Below are positions 1-8,894 of a DNA stretch of 64,000 nucleotides, piece by piece. The stretch is from Stackebrandtia nassauensis DSM 44728. GTDB taxonomy: Bacteria; Actinomycetota; Actinomycetes; Mycobacteriales; Micromonosporaceae. A program made the position numbers and the translations under genes. The notes beneath the pieces are model-generated. The model saw only the letters and a list, made by a program, of their open reading frames with translations. It did not search any database and was not told the DNA's origin. Within the stretch, counting starts at the first letter, position 1, and each line of letters begins with the position of its first letter. Location of the stretch: NCBI RefSeq assembly GCF_000024545.1, contig NC_013947.1, positions 3,162,001-3,226,000 of the forward strand, written 5' to 3'.

Positions 1-3
1 CCA

Positions 4-618
4 ATGGCGCAGGACGAGGCGGTCGCCGGAAGCGTCGGTCATTCCGAGACCCTAACCGGCCTGTTAGATTCGCAACCGGGTCTCATCCCAGGGAGGTCTG
101 TCATTCACACTCCGGCGGCGGCACCGGTCACGCGAAGCATCGTCCTGGTCGGTCTGATGGGCACGGGCAAGACCACGACCGGACGGCTGGTCGCCGAGGC
201 GCTCGGCCTGCCCATGACCGACAGCGACGCGTACCTCAACGAACGCTACGGCCACAGCGCCAACCAGATCGCCGAAACCCTCGGCCCGGACGTGTTGCAC
301 GCCCGCGAGGCCGAACACGTGCTGGACGCGTTGGAGCGAACGCCGCGCGTCATCGCCGCCGCGGCCAGTGTCGTGGAGGACCCGCGGGTGCGCGAGGCGC
401 TGCGGACGCCGTTCGTGGTGTGGCTCGACGCCCCCGACGCGGTGCTGGAGCAGCGGATGCAGTCCAGTTCGCACCGGCCCGACTTCGACCCCGAGACGCT
501 GCGGGCCCGGCGCGAACCCCACTACCGGGAACTGGCGGACCTGACCGTCGACGTGGCCGCCAACCGTCCCGAACCGGCGGCGCGGCTCATCCTCGACGCC
601 GTCGGCGCGTCGAAGTGA
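4..618 (+). CDS. Shikimate kinase-like P-loop kinase
   Basis: The protein is 204 aa with a P-loop GLMGTGKTT at residues 50-58, an Asp-containing TDSDAYL segment like the shikimate-binding region of shikimate kinases, and a C-terminal RREPHYRELAD stretch matching the LID/adenine part of that family. The usual substrate-binding GGG is replaced by AAA (RVIAAAASVV, about residues 115-124), so the phosphate acceptor may not be shikimate. About 40 residues precede the kinase fold; the start at 4 is simply the first ATG and lies at the window edge, so the real start may be different or outside the window. No clear ribosome binding site helps. It lies just before zwf, so a sugar or gluconate kinase role is an alternative. 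Confidence 0.6.
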   Translation: MAQDEAVAGSVGHSETLTGLLDSQPGLIPGRSVIHTPAAAPVTRSIVLVGLMGTGKTTTGRLVAEALGLPMTDSDAYLNERYGHSANQIAETLGPDVLHAREAEHVLDALERTPRVIAAAASVVEDPRVREALRTPFVVWLDAPDAVLEQRMQSSSHRPDFDPETLRARREPHYRELADLTVDVAANRPEPAARLILDAVGASK

Positions 619-686
619 CCGCGCATATAGGAATCAAGTGTCGTAACCGAATTTTTGGGTAAAGTCAGCCACGGGGTGCTTGATTC

Positions 687-2087
687 GTGACTGCCACTGT
701 TCCGCGTGCTGACGCGCTGGTCCTGTTCGGAATCACCGGCGATCTCGCCAAGAAGATGCTGTTCCCGGCGCTCTACCACCTGGCCAAACGCGGGCGGCTC
801 GACATTCCCGTCGTCGGGGTCGCCGCCGCCGACTGGGACGACGCGGCGCTGCGCGAACACGCCTACGCCGCGGTGGTCGCGTCGGTCAAACGCGTCAACA
901 AGGCCGTGTTCGAGAAGCTGGCCTCGCAGCTCAGCCTCGTCACCGGCGACTTCAAGGACCCGGGGACCTTCGACCGGCTGCGCGACGAGGTGAAGGGACT
1001 GGGCTACCTGACCCACTACCTGGCCATCCCGCCGTCGCTGTTCACGACGGTGGCGCAGTCGCTGGCCACAGTGGGGCTGAACCAGAACTCGCGGCTGGTG
1101 GTGGAGAAGCCTTTCGGGCACGACCTGGACTCGGCCAAGCGTCTCGACGTCGAACTGGCCCGGTACTTCGACGAGGAACACCTGCTGCGCGTCGACCACT
1201 TCCTGGGGTCCGAACCGGTCGAGGGCCTGAAGGTCTCCCGTTTCGCCAACACCCTGTTCGCAACCACTTTGCACCGCACCTGTGTCGACAATGTTCAGAT
1301 CAGCCTGGCCGAGGACTTCGACGTCGCCGACCGAGGCTCCTTCTACGACGCCGTCGGCTGTGTGCGCGACGTGTTCCAGAACCACCTGTTGCAGGTGCTC
1401 AGCTTCCTGACCATGGAACCGCCGAGCACCCCCGACGCCAAGGTCGAGAAGCTCGAGAAGTGGCGGGTGCTGCACGCGGCCCGCACCATCGAACCGGCCG
1501 ACACCGTCCGGGGTCAGTACCACGGCTATCTCGACGTCGACGGCGTGAAACCGGACTCGAACACCGAGACCTTCGTGGCAGTGAAACTGTGGATCGACAA
1601 CTGGCGCTGGTCGGGGGTGCCGTTCTACATCCGCAGCGGCAAGTGCCTGGCGTTGAGCGCCACCGAGATCGTCGTCGAAATGCGCCGACCGCCCATCGAC
1701 CTGTACCCGGCGCTGAACGGCGCCACACCGCCCAACCTGATCCGGTTCCGGCTCGAACCCGAGGCCGGGCTCAGCATCGACGTGATGGTCAAGAAACCCG
1801 AGGACGGCGAGGACGCCCGCCCGGTTCCCGTCGACGTCGACTTCGCCAAGGCGCTGGGGCGGGAGGAACTGCCCTACGAGAACATCCTCGACGGCGCGAT
1901 CACGGGCGACCGGGAGTACTTCACCTCGTTCCCGGTGGTGGAGGAGTGCTGGCGGATCGTGTCGCGCATCATCGACACCACGGACACCCCGATCCGTTAC
2001 GTGAAGGGCACCTGGGGTCCCGCCGCCGCCGAACTCATGCCCGGCCCCGACGGCTGGCACGACATCGGATCGATGGGGGCGTCATGA
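687..2087 (+). CDS. zwf: Glucose-6-phosphate dehydrogenase, divergent subtype
   Basis: At 466 aa it has the length and layout of G6PDH, which oxidises glucose 6-phosphate to 6-phosphogluconolactone with NAD(P)+. The N-terminal nucleotide-binding GITGDLAKK is at residues 15-23, the substrate motif around residue 171 reads VDHFLGSEPVEGL, and the His-containing QNHLLQ plus MEPP segment follow. In the canonical DHYLGKE motif the Tyr and Lys that hold the sugar phosphate are here Phe and Ser, so substrate affinity or identity may differ. The later IRSGKCL segment is kept. The start is a GTG at 687. The stop overlaps the ATG of the next epimerase gene (ATGA), indicating translational coupling. No opcA or transaldolase lies next to it. 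Confidence 0.85.
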   Translation: MTATVPRADALVLFGITGDLAKKMLFPALYHLAKRGRLDIPVVGVAAADWDDAALREHAYAAVVASVKRVNKAVFEKLASQLSLVTGDFKDPGTFDRLRDEVKGLGYLTHYLAIPPSLFTTVAQSLATVGLNQNSRLVVEKPFGHDLDSAKRLDVELARYFDEEHLLRVDHFLGSEPVEGLKVSRFANTLFATTLHRTCVDNVQISLAEDFDVADRGSFYDAVGCVRDVFQNHLLQVLSFLTMEPPSTPDAKVEKLEKWRVLHAARTIEPADTVRGQYHGYLDVDGVKPDSNTETFVAVKLWIDNWRWSGVPFYIRSGKCLALSATEIVVEMRRPPIDLYPALNGATPPNLIRFRLEPEAGLSIDVMVKKPEDGEDARPVPVDVDFAKALGREELPYENILDGAITGDREYFTSFPVVEECWRIVSRIIDTTDTPIRYVKGTWGPAAAELMPGPDGWHDIGSMGAS

Positions 2088-2992
2088 GCCTGACGGGGGA
2101 ACAGTTCCCGATCGCCGCCGGTGGCTACCGGGCGACGGTGACCGAAGCGGGCGCGGGACTGCGCGAACTGACCTTTCAGGACCAACCGCTGATCCTGTCG
2201 CACGGCGCCGACCAGACCGCCCCGGCCGCGTTCGGGCAGCTGCTGATCCCGTGGCCCAACCGCGTCGACCACGGCCGCTACAGCTTCGACGGCACCGCCT
2301 ACCAACTGGACATCAACGAACCCGCATACGACTGCGCCATCCACGGACTCGCCCGCTGGGCCACCTGGGCCCCGGCCGAACACGAGGCGGACCGGGTGCG
2401 GCTGACCCACCGGCTGCTGGGAAGCCCGGGTTACCCGTTCCGGCTCGACCTCGACGTCGAGTACACACTGGACGCGGCGCGCGGGCTGACCGTCCGGCTG
2501 ACGGCGACCAACAGCGGCACCCGCCCGGCCCCCTACGCCCACGGGGCCCACCCGTACCTCACCGTCGGCCAGCCCATCGACACCTGCGTGGTCCGCGTCC
2601 CCGCCGACGACCACCTGCCCGTCGACGGCCGGATGATCCCGTACGGCCCGCCACAGCCGGTCAAGGGAACCGACTACGACCTGCGCGACGGACGACTGCT
2701 GGGCGACCAGCGCATTGACCTGGCGTTCACCGGCCTGACCCGCGGCGCCGACGGCCGCGCCTGGGTGCACCTGTCCGGCGAGAACCGCACGACCTCGTTC
2801 TGGCTCGACCGCACCCAACCGTGGCTGGAGATCTACACCGCCGACAATGTCCCGTCCACTCTGGCGCGTCAGGGGCTGGGCGTCGAACCCATGACCTCGC
2901 CGCCCAACGCCTTCGCCACCGGTGACGACCTGGTGCGCCTGGACCCCGGCGGCACCATCACCGGTTGTTGGGGAATCGCCGCCACCGCCTGA
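2084..2992 (+). CDS. Aldose 1-epimerase family protein, cytoplasmic
   Basis: The protein of 302 aa belongs to the galactose mutarotase-like fold: FGQLLIPWPNRVDHGRY near the N-terminus corresponds to the GRYANRI sugar-binding segment of GalM, AIHGLARW supplies a conserved His, and APYAHGAHPYLTV carries the catalytic-region His. The likely general base is the Glu in LGVEPMTSPPNAF near the C-terminus. There is no signal peptide, so it acts in the cytoplasm, interconverting anomers of a hexose or hexose phosphate. The ATG at 2084 overlaps the zwf stop, so the two are probably one operon. Feeding the beta-anomer to the dehydrogenase is a reasonable inferred role. Confidence 0.85.
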   Translation: MSLTGEQFPIAAGGYRATVTEAGAGLRELTFQDQPLILSHGADQTAPAAFGQLLIPWPNRVDHGRYSFDGTAYQLDINEPAYDCAIHGLARWATWAPAEHEADRVRLTHRLLGSPGYPFRLDLDVEYTLDAARGLTVRLTATNSGTRPAPYAHGAHPYLTVGQPIDTCVVRVPADDHLPVDGRMIPYGPPQPVKGTDYDLRDGRLLGDQRIDLAFTGLTRGADGRAWVHLSGENRTTSFWLDRTQPWLEIYTADNVPSTLARQGLGVEPMTSPPNAFATGDDLVRLDPGGTITGCWGIAATA

Positions 2993-3030
2993 CCGAAGCC
3001 GCGCGGTTCAGCCACCCGTGTCACCCAGCG

Positions 3031-3898
3031 ACGGGTCCCACCCCCGAGAAGTCCACGAAAGCGGACACCAAGGTGACCGTGAAGTTCGACTGGCTGGACG
3101 GCAAACCCGCCGCGTACGGCGCGGTCATGTGGACGAACCTCAACACCGGGGAATCCGACGGCATGGACACCGAGAACGGCAAGCTGACCCTGAAACTGCC
3201 GCCGGGCGAATACGGTTTCGCCACCCAGATGGCGACCGACAACGGTGACGCCAAGGTCTACGGAGTCGACGACCTGGCTGTCAAAGGAGAGACGGCGAAG
3301 TTCACGGTGGACGGCCGCAGGGCCAAGCCGATGAAGTACAACGTGGACGCCACAGACGTCGAGAAGCGGAAACTGTACGGCATCCCCTCCAAGGCCGAAC
3401 GCCAAGGACACAAGTCGGGATTCGCGCTGAAGGCCGAACTGACCGGTCCGGCCAACGCGGCCAAACCCTACAGCTACAGCCTTGTCGACTTCGTTGACAA
3501 GGGCATTCCCGCCGACCCGTCGTTCACCACCCGAAACGACTCACCGCCGGATCGACCGGCGAGGAGTCCTGGCTCAGTGGCCCCGTGACGGTGGGACTGT
3601 ACGACTCCAACTGGACCGGCACTGCGATGAGTCGAATCCCTTGGGACAAGGAGGAATTCGAGATGATCACCGGCGCGGGCATGTTCGACACCGGACCCGC
3701 CGGGGAGGAGGTCGCCGCCGACCGCCCCAAGGGCAAGGCCGTACTCAGCAAGGACGGCAAGGTGATCGGCAGCGCCGACAACTCGGCGATCACCGGCGCC
3801 CAACTGGCCAAGGACGACAAGGGACGGTACAAACTGGAGATCGACTCCACCCGGTCGTTCGCGTGGCCAGCACCATCCGTCCCTACGGCCTCAGATAA
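3031..3898 (+). pseudogene. Decayed remnant of a secreted protein
   Basis: A coherent beta-rich reading runs from about 3031 (ADTKVTVKFDWLDGKPAAYG) to about 3535 in one frame. It then resumes two bases out of step as [20 protein letters not shown] at 3540 and continues to about 3870, where a further shift leads to [10 protein letters not shown] and a stop at 3896-3898. No start codon, ribosome binding site or signal peptide precedes it; the reading emerges out of the galM-like gene tail. It resembles the C-terminal accessory region of actinobacterial secreted subtilisin-like proteases, though I cannot name the family firmly. Truncation at the 5' end plus at least one frameshift make it a pseudogene. 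Its 3' end overlaps the mutT1-like frame on the other strand. Confidence 0.65.
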
Positions 3899-4801
3899 CC
3901 GCTCCACGGTGGCGACGGGGCACTGGTGTTGTTCCGTCGTCACCAGCTTCCCGTCGGCGATGTGCAGCACCCGGAACCCGCCCTCGGGCAGGCTCGTGTC
4001 CGTCGGGGCGGCGGCGCCGAGCCGGTCGCACGCCAGCTCGGCCAGTTCGGACAGCAACTCGTCGTCGGCGCACACGATCGTCGGTGTCGCGCAGGCCAGC
4101 AGTTCGTCCAGGCGCTCCTCGGTCTGACCGGGTTTGGCCATGCCGACGGTGAACGCGGCGTCGGTCGTGACCGACACGTCCTCGCGGATCGCGTACGGCA
4201 GCAGCGTTTCCACGCAGCGGGCGCTGGTGGAGCCGATGGCGGTCGCGGGACCGAAACACGACAGCAGTTTCGCCAGCGCGCCCGCCTGCTGGCGACCGGT
4301 GTCGTCCAGCGGCCGCAGGGTGTCGTCATCCTCGGTCCAGTCGGCTCCCGCTCCGGTGGCGGCGTGGCGCAACAGGATCAACGGAACCGTCCGAATCGGA
4401 CCGGAGGCGAAGTCGTTCAGCACCCGAAGGTCCCGGTCGTAACTGAGCCGTTCGGCGGCGTCCTCGATGGACAGCCATTCCAGCTGGTCCACCTCGCCTT
4501 CGGCGGGGGTGGCGGTCTGCCGGTTCGGTGCCGGGGTGGCCGCCCAGTAGTCGACCCGTTTGGGGCGGCCGTCCTTGTCGTAGAAACTCGGCGACAGCCG
4601 ACGTCCCAGTATCGGTCGGATCCCCGTCTCCTCGAAGACCTCGCGCCTGGCGGTTCGCAGCAGGTGCTCGCGCTTCTTGACCTTGCCCTTGGGGATCGTC
4701 CAGTCGTCGTACTTGGGACGGTGGATCAACGCCACCTTCGTCCCCTCGGCTTCGGGGCGCCACAGCACCGCACCGGCCGCGAAGATCTCGGGTGGGTTCA
4801 T
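3524..4801 (-). CDS. mutT1: MutT1-like Nudix hydrolase with histidine phosphatase domain, 3' end abnormal
   Basis: The N-terminal Nudix domain has a perfect Nudix box starting at about residue 38 (GKVKKREH...[10 protein letters not shown]). From about residue 130 a histidine phosphatase domain begins with LLRHAATG. The two-domain order and the position directly after ppk1 match mycobacterial MutT1, a hydrolase of 8-oxo-GTP/8-oxo-dGTP and diadenosine polyphosphates. The ATG at 4801 overlaps the ppk1 stop (ATGA). MutT1 homologues are about 300-320 aa, but this frame has no stop until 3524, giving 425 aa; the last ~125 residues are antisense to the pseudogene at 3031-3898. A stop in a neighbouring frame (TGA at 3891-3893) suggests loss of the native terminus by a frameshift or deletion. 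Confidence 0.8.
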   Translation of the reverse strand: MNPPEIFAAGAVLWRPEAEGTKVALIHRPKYDDWTIPKGKVKKREHLLRTARREVFEETGIRPILGRRLSPSFYDKDGRPKRVDYWAATPAPNRQTATPAEGEVDQLEWLSIEDAAERLSYDRDLRVLNDFASGPIRTVPLILLRHAATGAGADWTEDDDTLRPLDDTGRQQAGALAKLLSCFGPATAIGSTSARCVETLLPYAIREDVSVTTDAAFTVGMAKPGQTEERLDELLACATPTIVCADDELLSELAELACDRLGAAAPTDTSLPEGGFRVLHIADGKLVTTEQHQCPVATVERLSEAVGTDGAGHANDRVESISSLYRPLSSLASWAPVIAELSALPITLPSLLSTALPLGRSAATSSPAGPVSNMPAPVIISNSSLSQGIRLIAVPVQLESYSPTVTGPLSQDSSPVDPAVSRFGW

Positions 4802-6879
4802 CGGCGTCTCCGCATGAGCGTCTCCTGAATATCGGTTCCGTCGCTGTGCCAGGGCCAGGTGCCGTCCGGAGCCAGCCGCCAGGACGCGGTGTCGTCGTCG
4901 ACACCCGCGTCGAGCAGCGCCACCACGTCGGCGCACTGCTGTTCGTCGGCGACCCGGACGAGTGCCTCGACACGACGGTCAAGGTTACGGTGCATCAGAT
5001 CGGCACTTCCCAGCCATACCTCGGGTTCCCCGTCGTTCTCGAAGATGTACACCCTCGAGTGTTCCAGGAACCGGCCCAGGATGCTGCGGACCCGGATGTT
5101 CTCCGACAAACCCGGCACGCCCGGACGCAGCGCGCAGATGCCCCTTACCCAGATGTCCACCGGCACACCCGCCATGGAGGCGCGGTACAGCGCGTCGACG
5201 ATCTGCTCGTCGATGAGCGAGTTGCACTTGATGCGGATCCGGGCGGGGCGGCCGTCCCGGTGGTTGCCGATCTCCTTGTCGACGCGTTCGATCAGCCCGG
5301 CGCGCAACGAGTCCGGGGCGACAAGGACCCGCCGGTAGTCCTGGTACCGGGAGTAGCCGGTCAGGTGGTTGAACAGCGCGCTGACGTCCTCGCCGACCTC
5401 GGGATCGGCGGTGAGCAGACCCAGGTCCTCGTACTGCCGCGCGGTCTTGGGGTGGTAGTTGCCGGTGCCGATGTGGCAGTAGCGACGGATCGACCCGTCG
5501 GACTCCTGCCGCACCACCAGCGCGAGCTTGCAGTGCGTCTTGAGCCCGACGATCCCGTACATGACATGACATCCGGCCTGTTCGAGTTTGTGCGCCCAGT
5601 CGATGTTGGCGCGCTCGTCGAAGCGCGCCTTGATCTCCACGACCACCACGACCTGTTTCCCGGCCTCGGCGGCGTCGATGAGCGCGTCCACGATGGGGGA
5701 CTTGCCGCTGGTGCGGTAGAGGGTCTGTTTGATGGCCATGACGCGGGGATCGGCGGCGGCCTCCTCGATGAGCCGTTCGGTGCTGGTGGCGAACGAGTCG
5801 TAGGGGTGGTGCACCAGCAGGTCGCCGTCGCGCATCATCGCGAAGATGTCACTGCCGGGCGGCAGCATCACCTCCGACGGCCGAAACGGCGGATACCGCA
5901 GGTCGGCGCGGTCGAGGTCGGCGATGTCGTGCAGGCCACCGAGATCGAGCGGTCCGGGCAGCCGGTAGACGGTGTGTTTGGTGATGCCCAGTTCGGTCTC
6001 CAGCCGGTCGAGCACCTCCGGCGGCATCGTGTCCTCCACCTCCAGCCGCACCACCGGACCGAAGCGGCGCCGCAGCAGTTCCCGTTCCAGGGTGTTGAGG
6101 AGGTTCTCGGTGATGTCGTCGTCGACCTCCAGGTCCTGGTTGCGGGTGACCCGGAACGCGTGGTGCTGCAGGATGTCCATCCCCGGGAACAGCTGCGTCA
6201 GGTGGGTGGCGATGACGTCCTCCAGCGGGACGAACCGGCCCGGCGAGACCTCCATGAACCGGGGCAGCACCGGCGGGACCTTGACCCGGGCGAACTTGGT
6301 GGTGCCCAGCTTCGGATCCTGCACCGTCACCGCCAGGTTGAGCGACTGTCCCGAGATGTACGGGAACGGGTGCGCCGGGTCCACCACCAGCGGCGTCAGC
6401 ACCGGGTAGATCCGTTCCCGGAACAGCTGGTGCACCCGGTCCTGCTCGGCGGGTTCCAAATCGTTCCAGCGGACGATCTCGATGCCCTGCTCGACCAGCA
6501 GCGGCACGATCGTGTCGCGGAAACACCGGGCGTGGTCCAGTGCCAGTTCATGCGCCAGCTCGGCGGTGTGCCGCAACACTTCCGAGGGTTGCTTCCCGCT
6601 GGCCGACAGGCCCGCCAGGCCGGTGGCCATGCGCCGGATGAGTCCGGCGACGCGCACCATGAAGAACTCGTCCAGGTTGCTGGCGAAGATGGCCAGGAAC
6701 CGAACCCGTTCCAACAGCGGCAGGTTGGGGGACTGCGCGAGTTGCAGAACCCTTTCGTTGAAACGCAACCAGCTCTCTTCCCGGTCGAAGTAGCGGTCCT
6801 CGGGGAGTTCTTGCGGGGCAGCGGGGGAGGGTTCGTGGCCGGTCATGAGGCCAAGATCCAATGCGAAGGTGAATTTCAT
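4798..6879 (-). CDS. ppk1: Polyphosphate kinase
   Basis: PPK1 polymerises the terminal phosphate of ATP into inorganic polyphosphate. The 693 aa frame shows the N-terminal helical segment ([33 protein letters not shown]) and the catalytic [15 protein letters not shown], whose first His is the phosphorylated residue. The C-terminal [14 protein letters not shown] of the PLD-like fold is also present. I choose the ATG at 6879 ([16 protein letters not shown]) because AGGA lies 9 nt upstream; a later ATG at 6846 has no such signal, and a longer reading to 6984 would run through the promoter of the divergent GntR gene. mutT1 follows with a 4-nt overlap, the same order as in mycobacteria. Confidence 0.95.
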   Translation of the reverse strand: MKFTFALDLGLMTGHEPSPAAPQELPEDRYFDREESWLRFNERVLQLAQSPNLPLLERVRFLAIFASNLDEFFMVRVAGLIRRMATGLAGLSASGKQPSEVLRHTAELAHELALDHARCFRDTIVPLLVEQGIEIVRWNDLEPAEQDRVHQLFRERIYPVLTPLVVDPAHPFPYISGQSLNLAVTVQDPKLGTTKFARVKVPPVLPRFMEVSPGRFVPLEDVIATHLTQLFPGMDILQHHAFRVTRNQDLEVDDDITENLLNTLERELLRRRFGPVVRLEVEDTMPPEVLDRLETELGITKHTVYRLPGPLDLGGLHDIADLDRADLRYPPFRPSEVMLPPGSDIFAMMRDGDLLVHHPYDSFATSTERLIEEAAADPRVMAIKQTLYRTSGKSPIVDALIDAAEAGKQVVVVVEIKARFDERANIDWAHKLEQAGCHVMYGIVGLKTHCKLALVVRQESDGSIRRYCHIGTGNYHPKTARQYEDLGLLTADPEVGEDVSALFNHLTGYSRYQDYRRVLVAPDSLRAGLIERVDKEIGNHRDGRPARIRIKCNSLIDEQIVDALYRASMAGVPVDIWVRGICALRPGVPGLSENIRVRSILGRFLEHSRVYIFENDGEPEVWLGSADLMHRNLDRRVEALVRVADEQQCADVVALLDAGVDDDTASWRLAPDGTWPWHSDGTDIQETLMRRRR

Positions 6880-6929
6880 TTGTACTGGTCCTGAAGCTGG
6901 GGAGATCGACTTCCATGAATCGGTCTGAC

Positions 6930-6948
6930 CTGTATATACAGCTATACT
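6930..6948 (+). promoter_or_regulatory. Palindromic operator next to a -10 element of the GntR gene
   Basis: CTGTATATACAG at 6930-6941 is a perfect 12-bp palindrome, of the kind bound by HutC-type GntR dimers. It is followed at once by a good -10 hexamer TATACT (6943-6948). The GTG start of the regulator is at 6955, six bases further, so the transcript probably begins at the start codon. A dimer on the palindrome would block the polymerase, which suggests autorepression and possibly effects on the divergent ppk1. Confidence 0.55.
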
Positions 6949-6954
6949 GATAGT

Positions 6955-7665
6955 GTGGCCGAGACTCAAACCCCCAGGTACCACGCCATCGAACAGGCGC
7001 TACGCCAACGCATCCGCGACCTGCCCGCCCACACGGCGCTGCCGTCCGAGTCGCGGTTGAGCGCCGAGTTCGGCGTCAGCCGCATGACGGCCCGGGGCGC
7101 GGTGACCCGCCTGGTCAACGCGGGCCTGGTCTACCGGATGTCGGGCCGGGGCACCTTCGTGGCACCACCGCCGTCCAACCGACGCGCCGACAGCCTGATC
7201 CGCTTCACCGAACAGATGCGCCGCAGCGGCCGCACCGCCACCTCGCGGCTGCTCGGCACCGACACCCGGGCCGCCACCGAAGCCGAACGCACCGACCTGC
7301 GTCCCGGCAAGAACGGCGTGATCGAGATCCGGCGAATCCGGCTCGCGGACGCCACTCCCATCGCCGTGGAGACCGCCGTGTTCTCCGCGACCCTGTCCCG
7401 GCTGCTCGACACCGACCTGTCCGTATCCCTCCACACCCAACTGGCGCGGCTGGGACGCGTCCCCACCAGCGGCCACGCCACCGTCACCGCCGAGTCCGCG
7501 ACCGTCACCGACGCCGACCTGCTCGACATCCCCGCAGGCTCGGCGGTACTGGTCGAACGACGACTCATCAACGACCAGCACGGGCATCCCCTGGAGCGCA
7601 CCGAAAGCCGCTACGCCGCCGAACGCTACCGCCTCGACGTCGTCTTCGACGTCGACCAAACCTGA
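6955..7665 (+). CDS. GntR-family regulator, HutC subfamily (UTRA domain)
   Basis: The 236 aa protein has an N-terminal winged helix (residues ~8-70; [22 protein letters not shown] is the recognition region, TGRGTFV-like MSGRGTFVA closes the wing) and a C-terminal UTRA ligand domain with the paired IRRIRLAD and [26 protein letters not shown] strands. It is probably a repressor of itself and of deoC, which starts 27 nt downstream, with a sugar phosphate or nucleoside-derived ligand; the ligand is inference. The GTG start has no Shine-Dalgarno sequence and sits 6 nt after TATACT, consistent with a leaderless mRNA. Confidence 0.88.
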   Translation: MAETQTPRYHAIEQALRQRIRDLPAHTALPSESRLSAEFGVSRMTARGAVTRLVNAGLVYRMSGRGTFVAPPPSNRRADSLIRFTEQMRRSGRTATSRLLGTDTRAATEAERTDLRPGKNGVIEIRRIRLADATPIAVETAVFSATLSRLLDTDLSVSLHTQLARLGRVPTSGHATVTAESATVTDADLLDIPAGSAVLVERRLINDQHGHPLERTESRYAAERYRLDVVFDVDQT

Positions 7666-7692
7666 CCTCCAACACACAGTGGAAGGAACACC

Positions 7693-8388
7693 ATGCGCAC
7701 CGTCGCCGAAGTCGCCCGGATGATCGACCATTCACTCCTGCGACCGGAACTGACCACCGGCGACATCGAGACGGGATGCGCGCTCGCCGCCCGCTACCGG
7801 GTCGCCTCGGTGTGCGTGCGCCCGGCCGACGTCCCGCTGGCCGCCACGGCACTGGCCGGAACCGGCGTCCTTGTCGGCACCGTCGTGGGCTTCCCACACG
7901 GCGGCAACGCCACCGCCGTCAAGGAAGCCGAGACCCGCCTGGCGATCGAGCAGGGCGCGACCGAGATCGACATGGTGCTCAACATCGGACGGCTGCGATC
8001 GGGCCAGCTGGACGACGTCGAGGCCGACATCCGCGCGGTCGTCACCGCCGCGGCCTCAGCCCCGGTGAAGGTGATCCTCGAAAACGCCTACCTCACCGAC
8101 GAGCAGAAGATCGCCGGATGCCGGGCCGCCGAACGGGCCGGAACCCGCTTCGTCAAGACCTCCACCGGTTTCGCCGACGGCGGCGCGACCATGGCCGACC
8201 TGCGACTCATGCGCGCGACCGTGTCCGACACCGTCGAGGTGAAAGCCGCCGGCGGAGTGCGCAGCCTGGACACCCTGCTCGCCATGGCCGACCTCGGCGT
8301 CACCCGGTTCGGCGCCACCGTCACCGACCGCATCCTCGACGACCTCGACCACCGGCTGCGCGACCGCGACGGCTGGACCGCGGCCTAG
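7693..8388 (+). CDS. deoC: Deoxyribose-phosphate aldolase
   Basis: DeoC cleaves 2-deoxyribose 5-phosphate into glyceraldehyde 3-phosphate and acetaldehyde, feeding deoxynucleosides into glycolysis. The 231 aa TIM barrel has GTVVGFPHGGN, the EIDMVLNIG strand, the Schiff-base lysine in FVKTSTGF and the second lysine in VEVKAAGGVR. GGAAGGA lies 5 nt before the ATG at 7693. The upstream GntR regulator is probably co-transcribed. No thymidine phosphorylase or deoxyribose kinase gene is present in the window. Confidence 0.95.
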   Translation: MRTVAEVARMIDHSLLRPELTTGDIETGCALAARYRVASVCVRPADVPLAATALAGTGVLVGTVVGFPHGGNATAVKEAETRLAIEQGATEIDMVLNIGRLRSGQLDDVEADIRAVVTAAASAPVKVILENAYLTDEQKIAGCRAAERAGTRFVKTSTGFADGGATMADLRLMRATVSDTVEVKAAGGVRSLDTLLAMADLGVTRFGATVTDRILDDLDHRLRDRDGWTAA

Positions 8389-8441
8389 CGGACGAGTACG
8401 GTGACCATATGCACTGAATATCTGGTTTGAAGGAGAAAGTC

Positions 8442-8894
8442 ATGATTTCTCGAATTCAGCCGATTTCGCTACTCCTGATGCGCGTGGTCACCGGTGGCGT
8501 GTTCGTTATGCACGGCTGGCAGAAGCTGTCCGACCAGGGATTGCCCGCCACCGTCGAAGGCATGAAAGGCATGGGCGTACCGATGCCGCAACTGGCGGCG
8601 TACTTCTCGACCTTCGTCGAAGTGGTCGGCGGTGCCGCCCTCGTCCTCGGCGCACTGCTGCCACTGGCGGGCCTGCTGCTGACTGCGGACATGGTGGGCG
8701 CCTTGATCTTCGTACACCTCGGCGAGGGGTTCTTCCTGCCCGCCGGTTACGAATACGTCCTGGTGCTGGCGGCGGTGTCGCTGGGCATCGGTTTCTCCGG
8801 CGGCGGAGCGCTCGCCGTCGACAACCTCATACCCGGCCTGCGCACCCGCAAGCCCAAGCCCACGCCGAGCGACACAGCGGCCACGCCCGCGTGA
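8442..8894 (+). CDS. DoxX family membrane protein
   Basis: The 150 aa protein has four predicted transmembrane segments, beginning with LLLMRVVTGGVFVMHGWQKL, the typical first helix of DoxX proteins with its Arg and His-Gly-Trp-Lys. It ends in a charged, Pro/Thr-rich cytoplasmic tail. The family is linked to redox or quinone-dependent functions, but the reaction here is unknown. The ATG at 8442 is chosen because AGGAG ends 6 nt before it. The final bases overlap the antisense tail of the ATPase fragment frame on the other strand. Confidence 0.85.
   Translation: MISRIQPISLLLMRVVTGGVFVMHGWQKLSDQGLPATVEGMKGMGVPMPQLAAYFSTFVEVVGGAALVLGALLPLAGLLLTADMVGALIFVHLGEGFFLPAGYEYVLVLAAVSLGIGFSGGGALAVDNLIPGLRTRKPKPTPSDTAATPA

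Noticed and set aside
522-2060. Long open frame antisense to zwf
   Set aside because: Composition is typical of a GC-rich shadow frame (Val/Gly/Arg/His/Gln-rich, no domain), while the plus strand encodes a full enzyme. The same applies to long frames antisense to ppk1 (4792-6894), the acyl-CoA dehydrogenase, acnA (37193-39613) and pheS (59008-60540).
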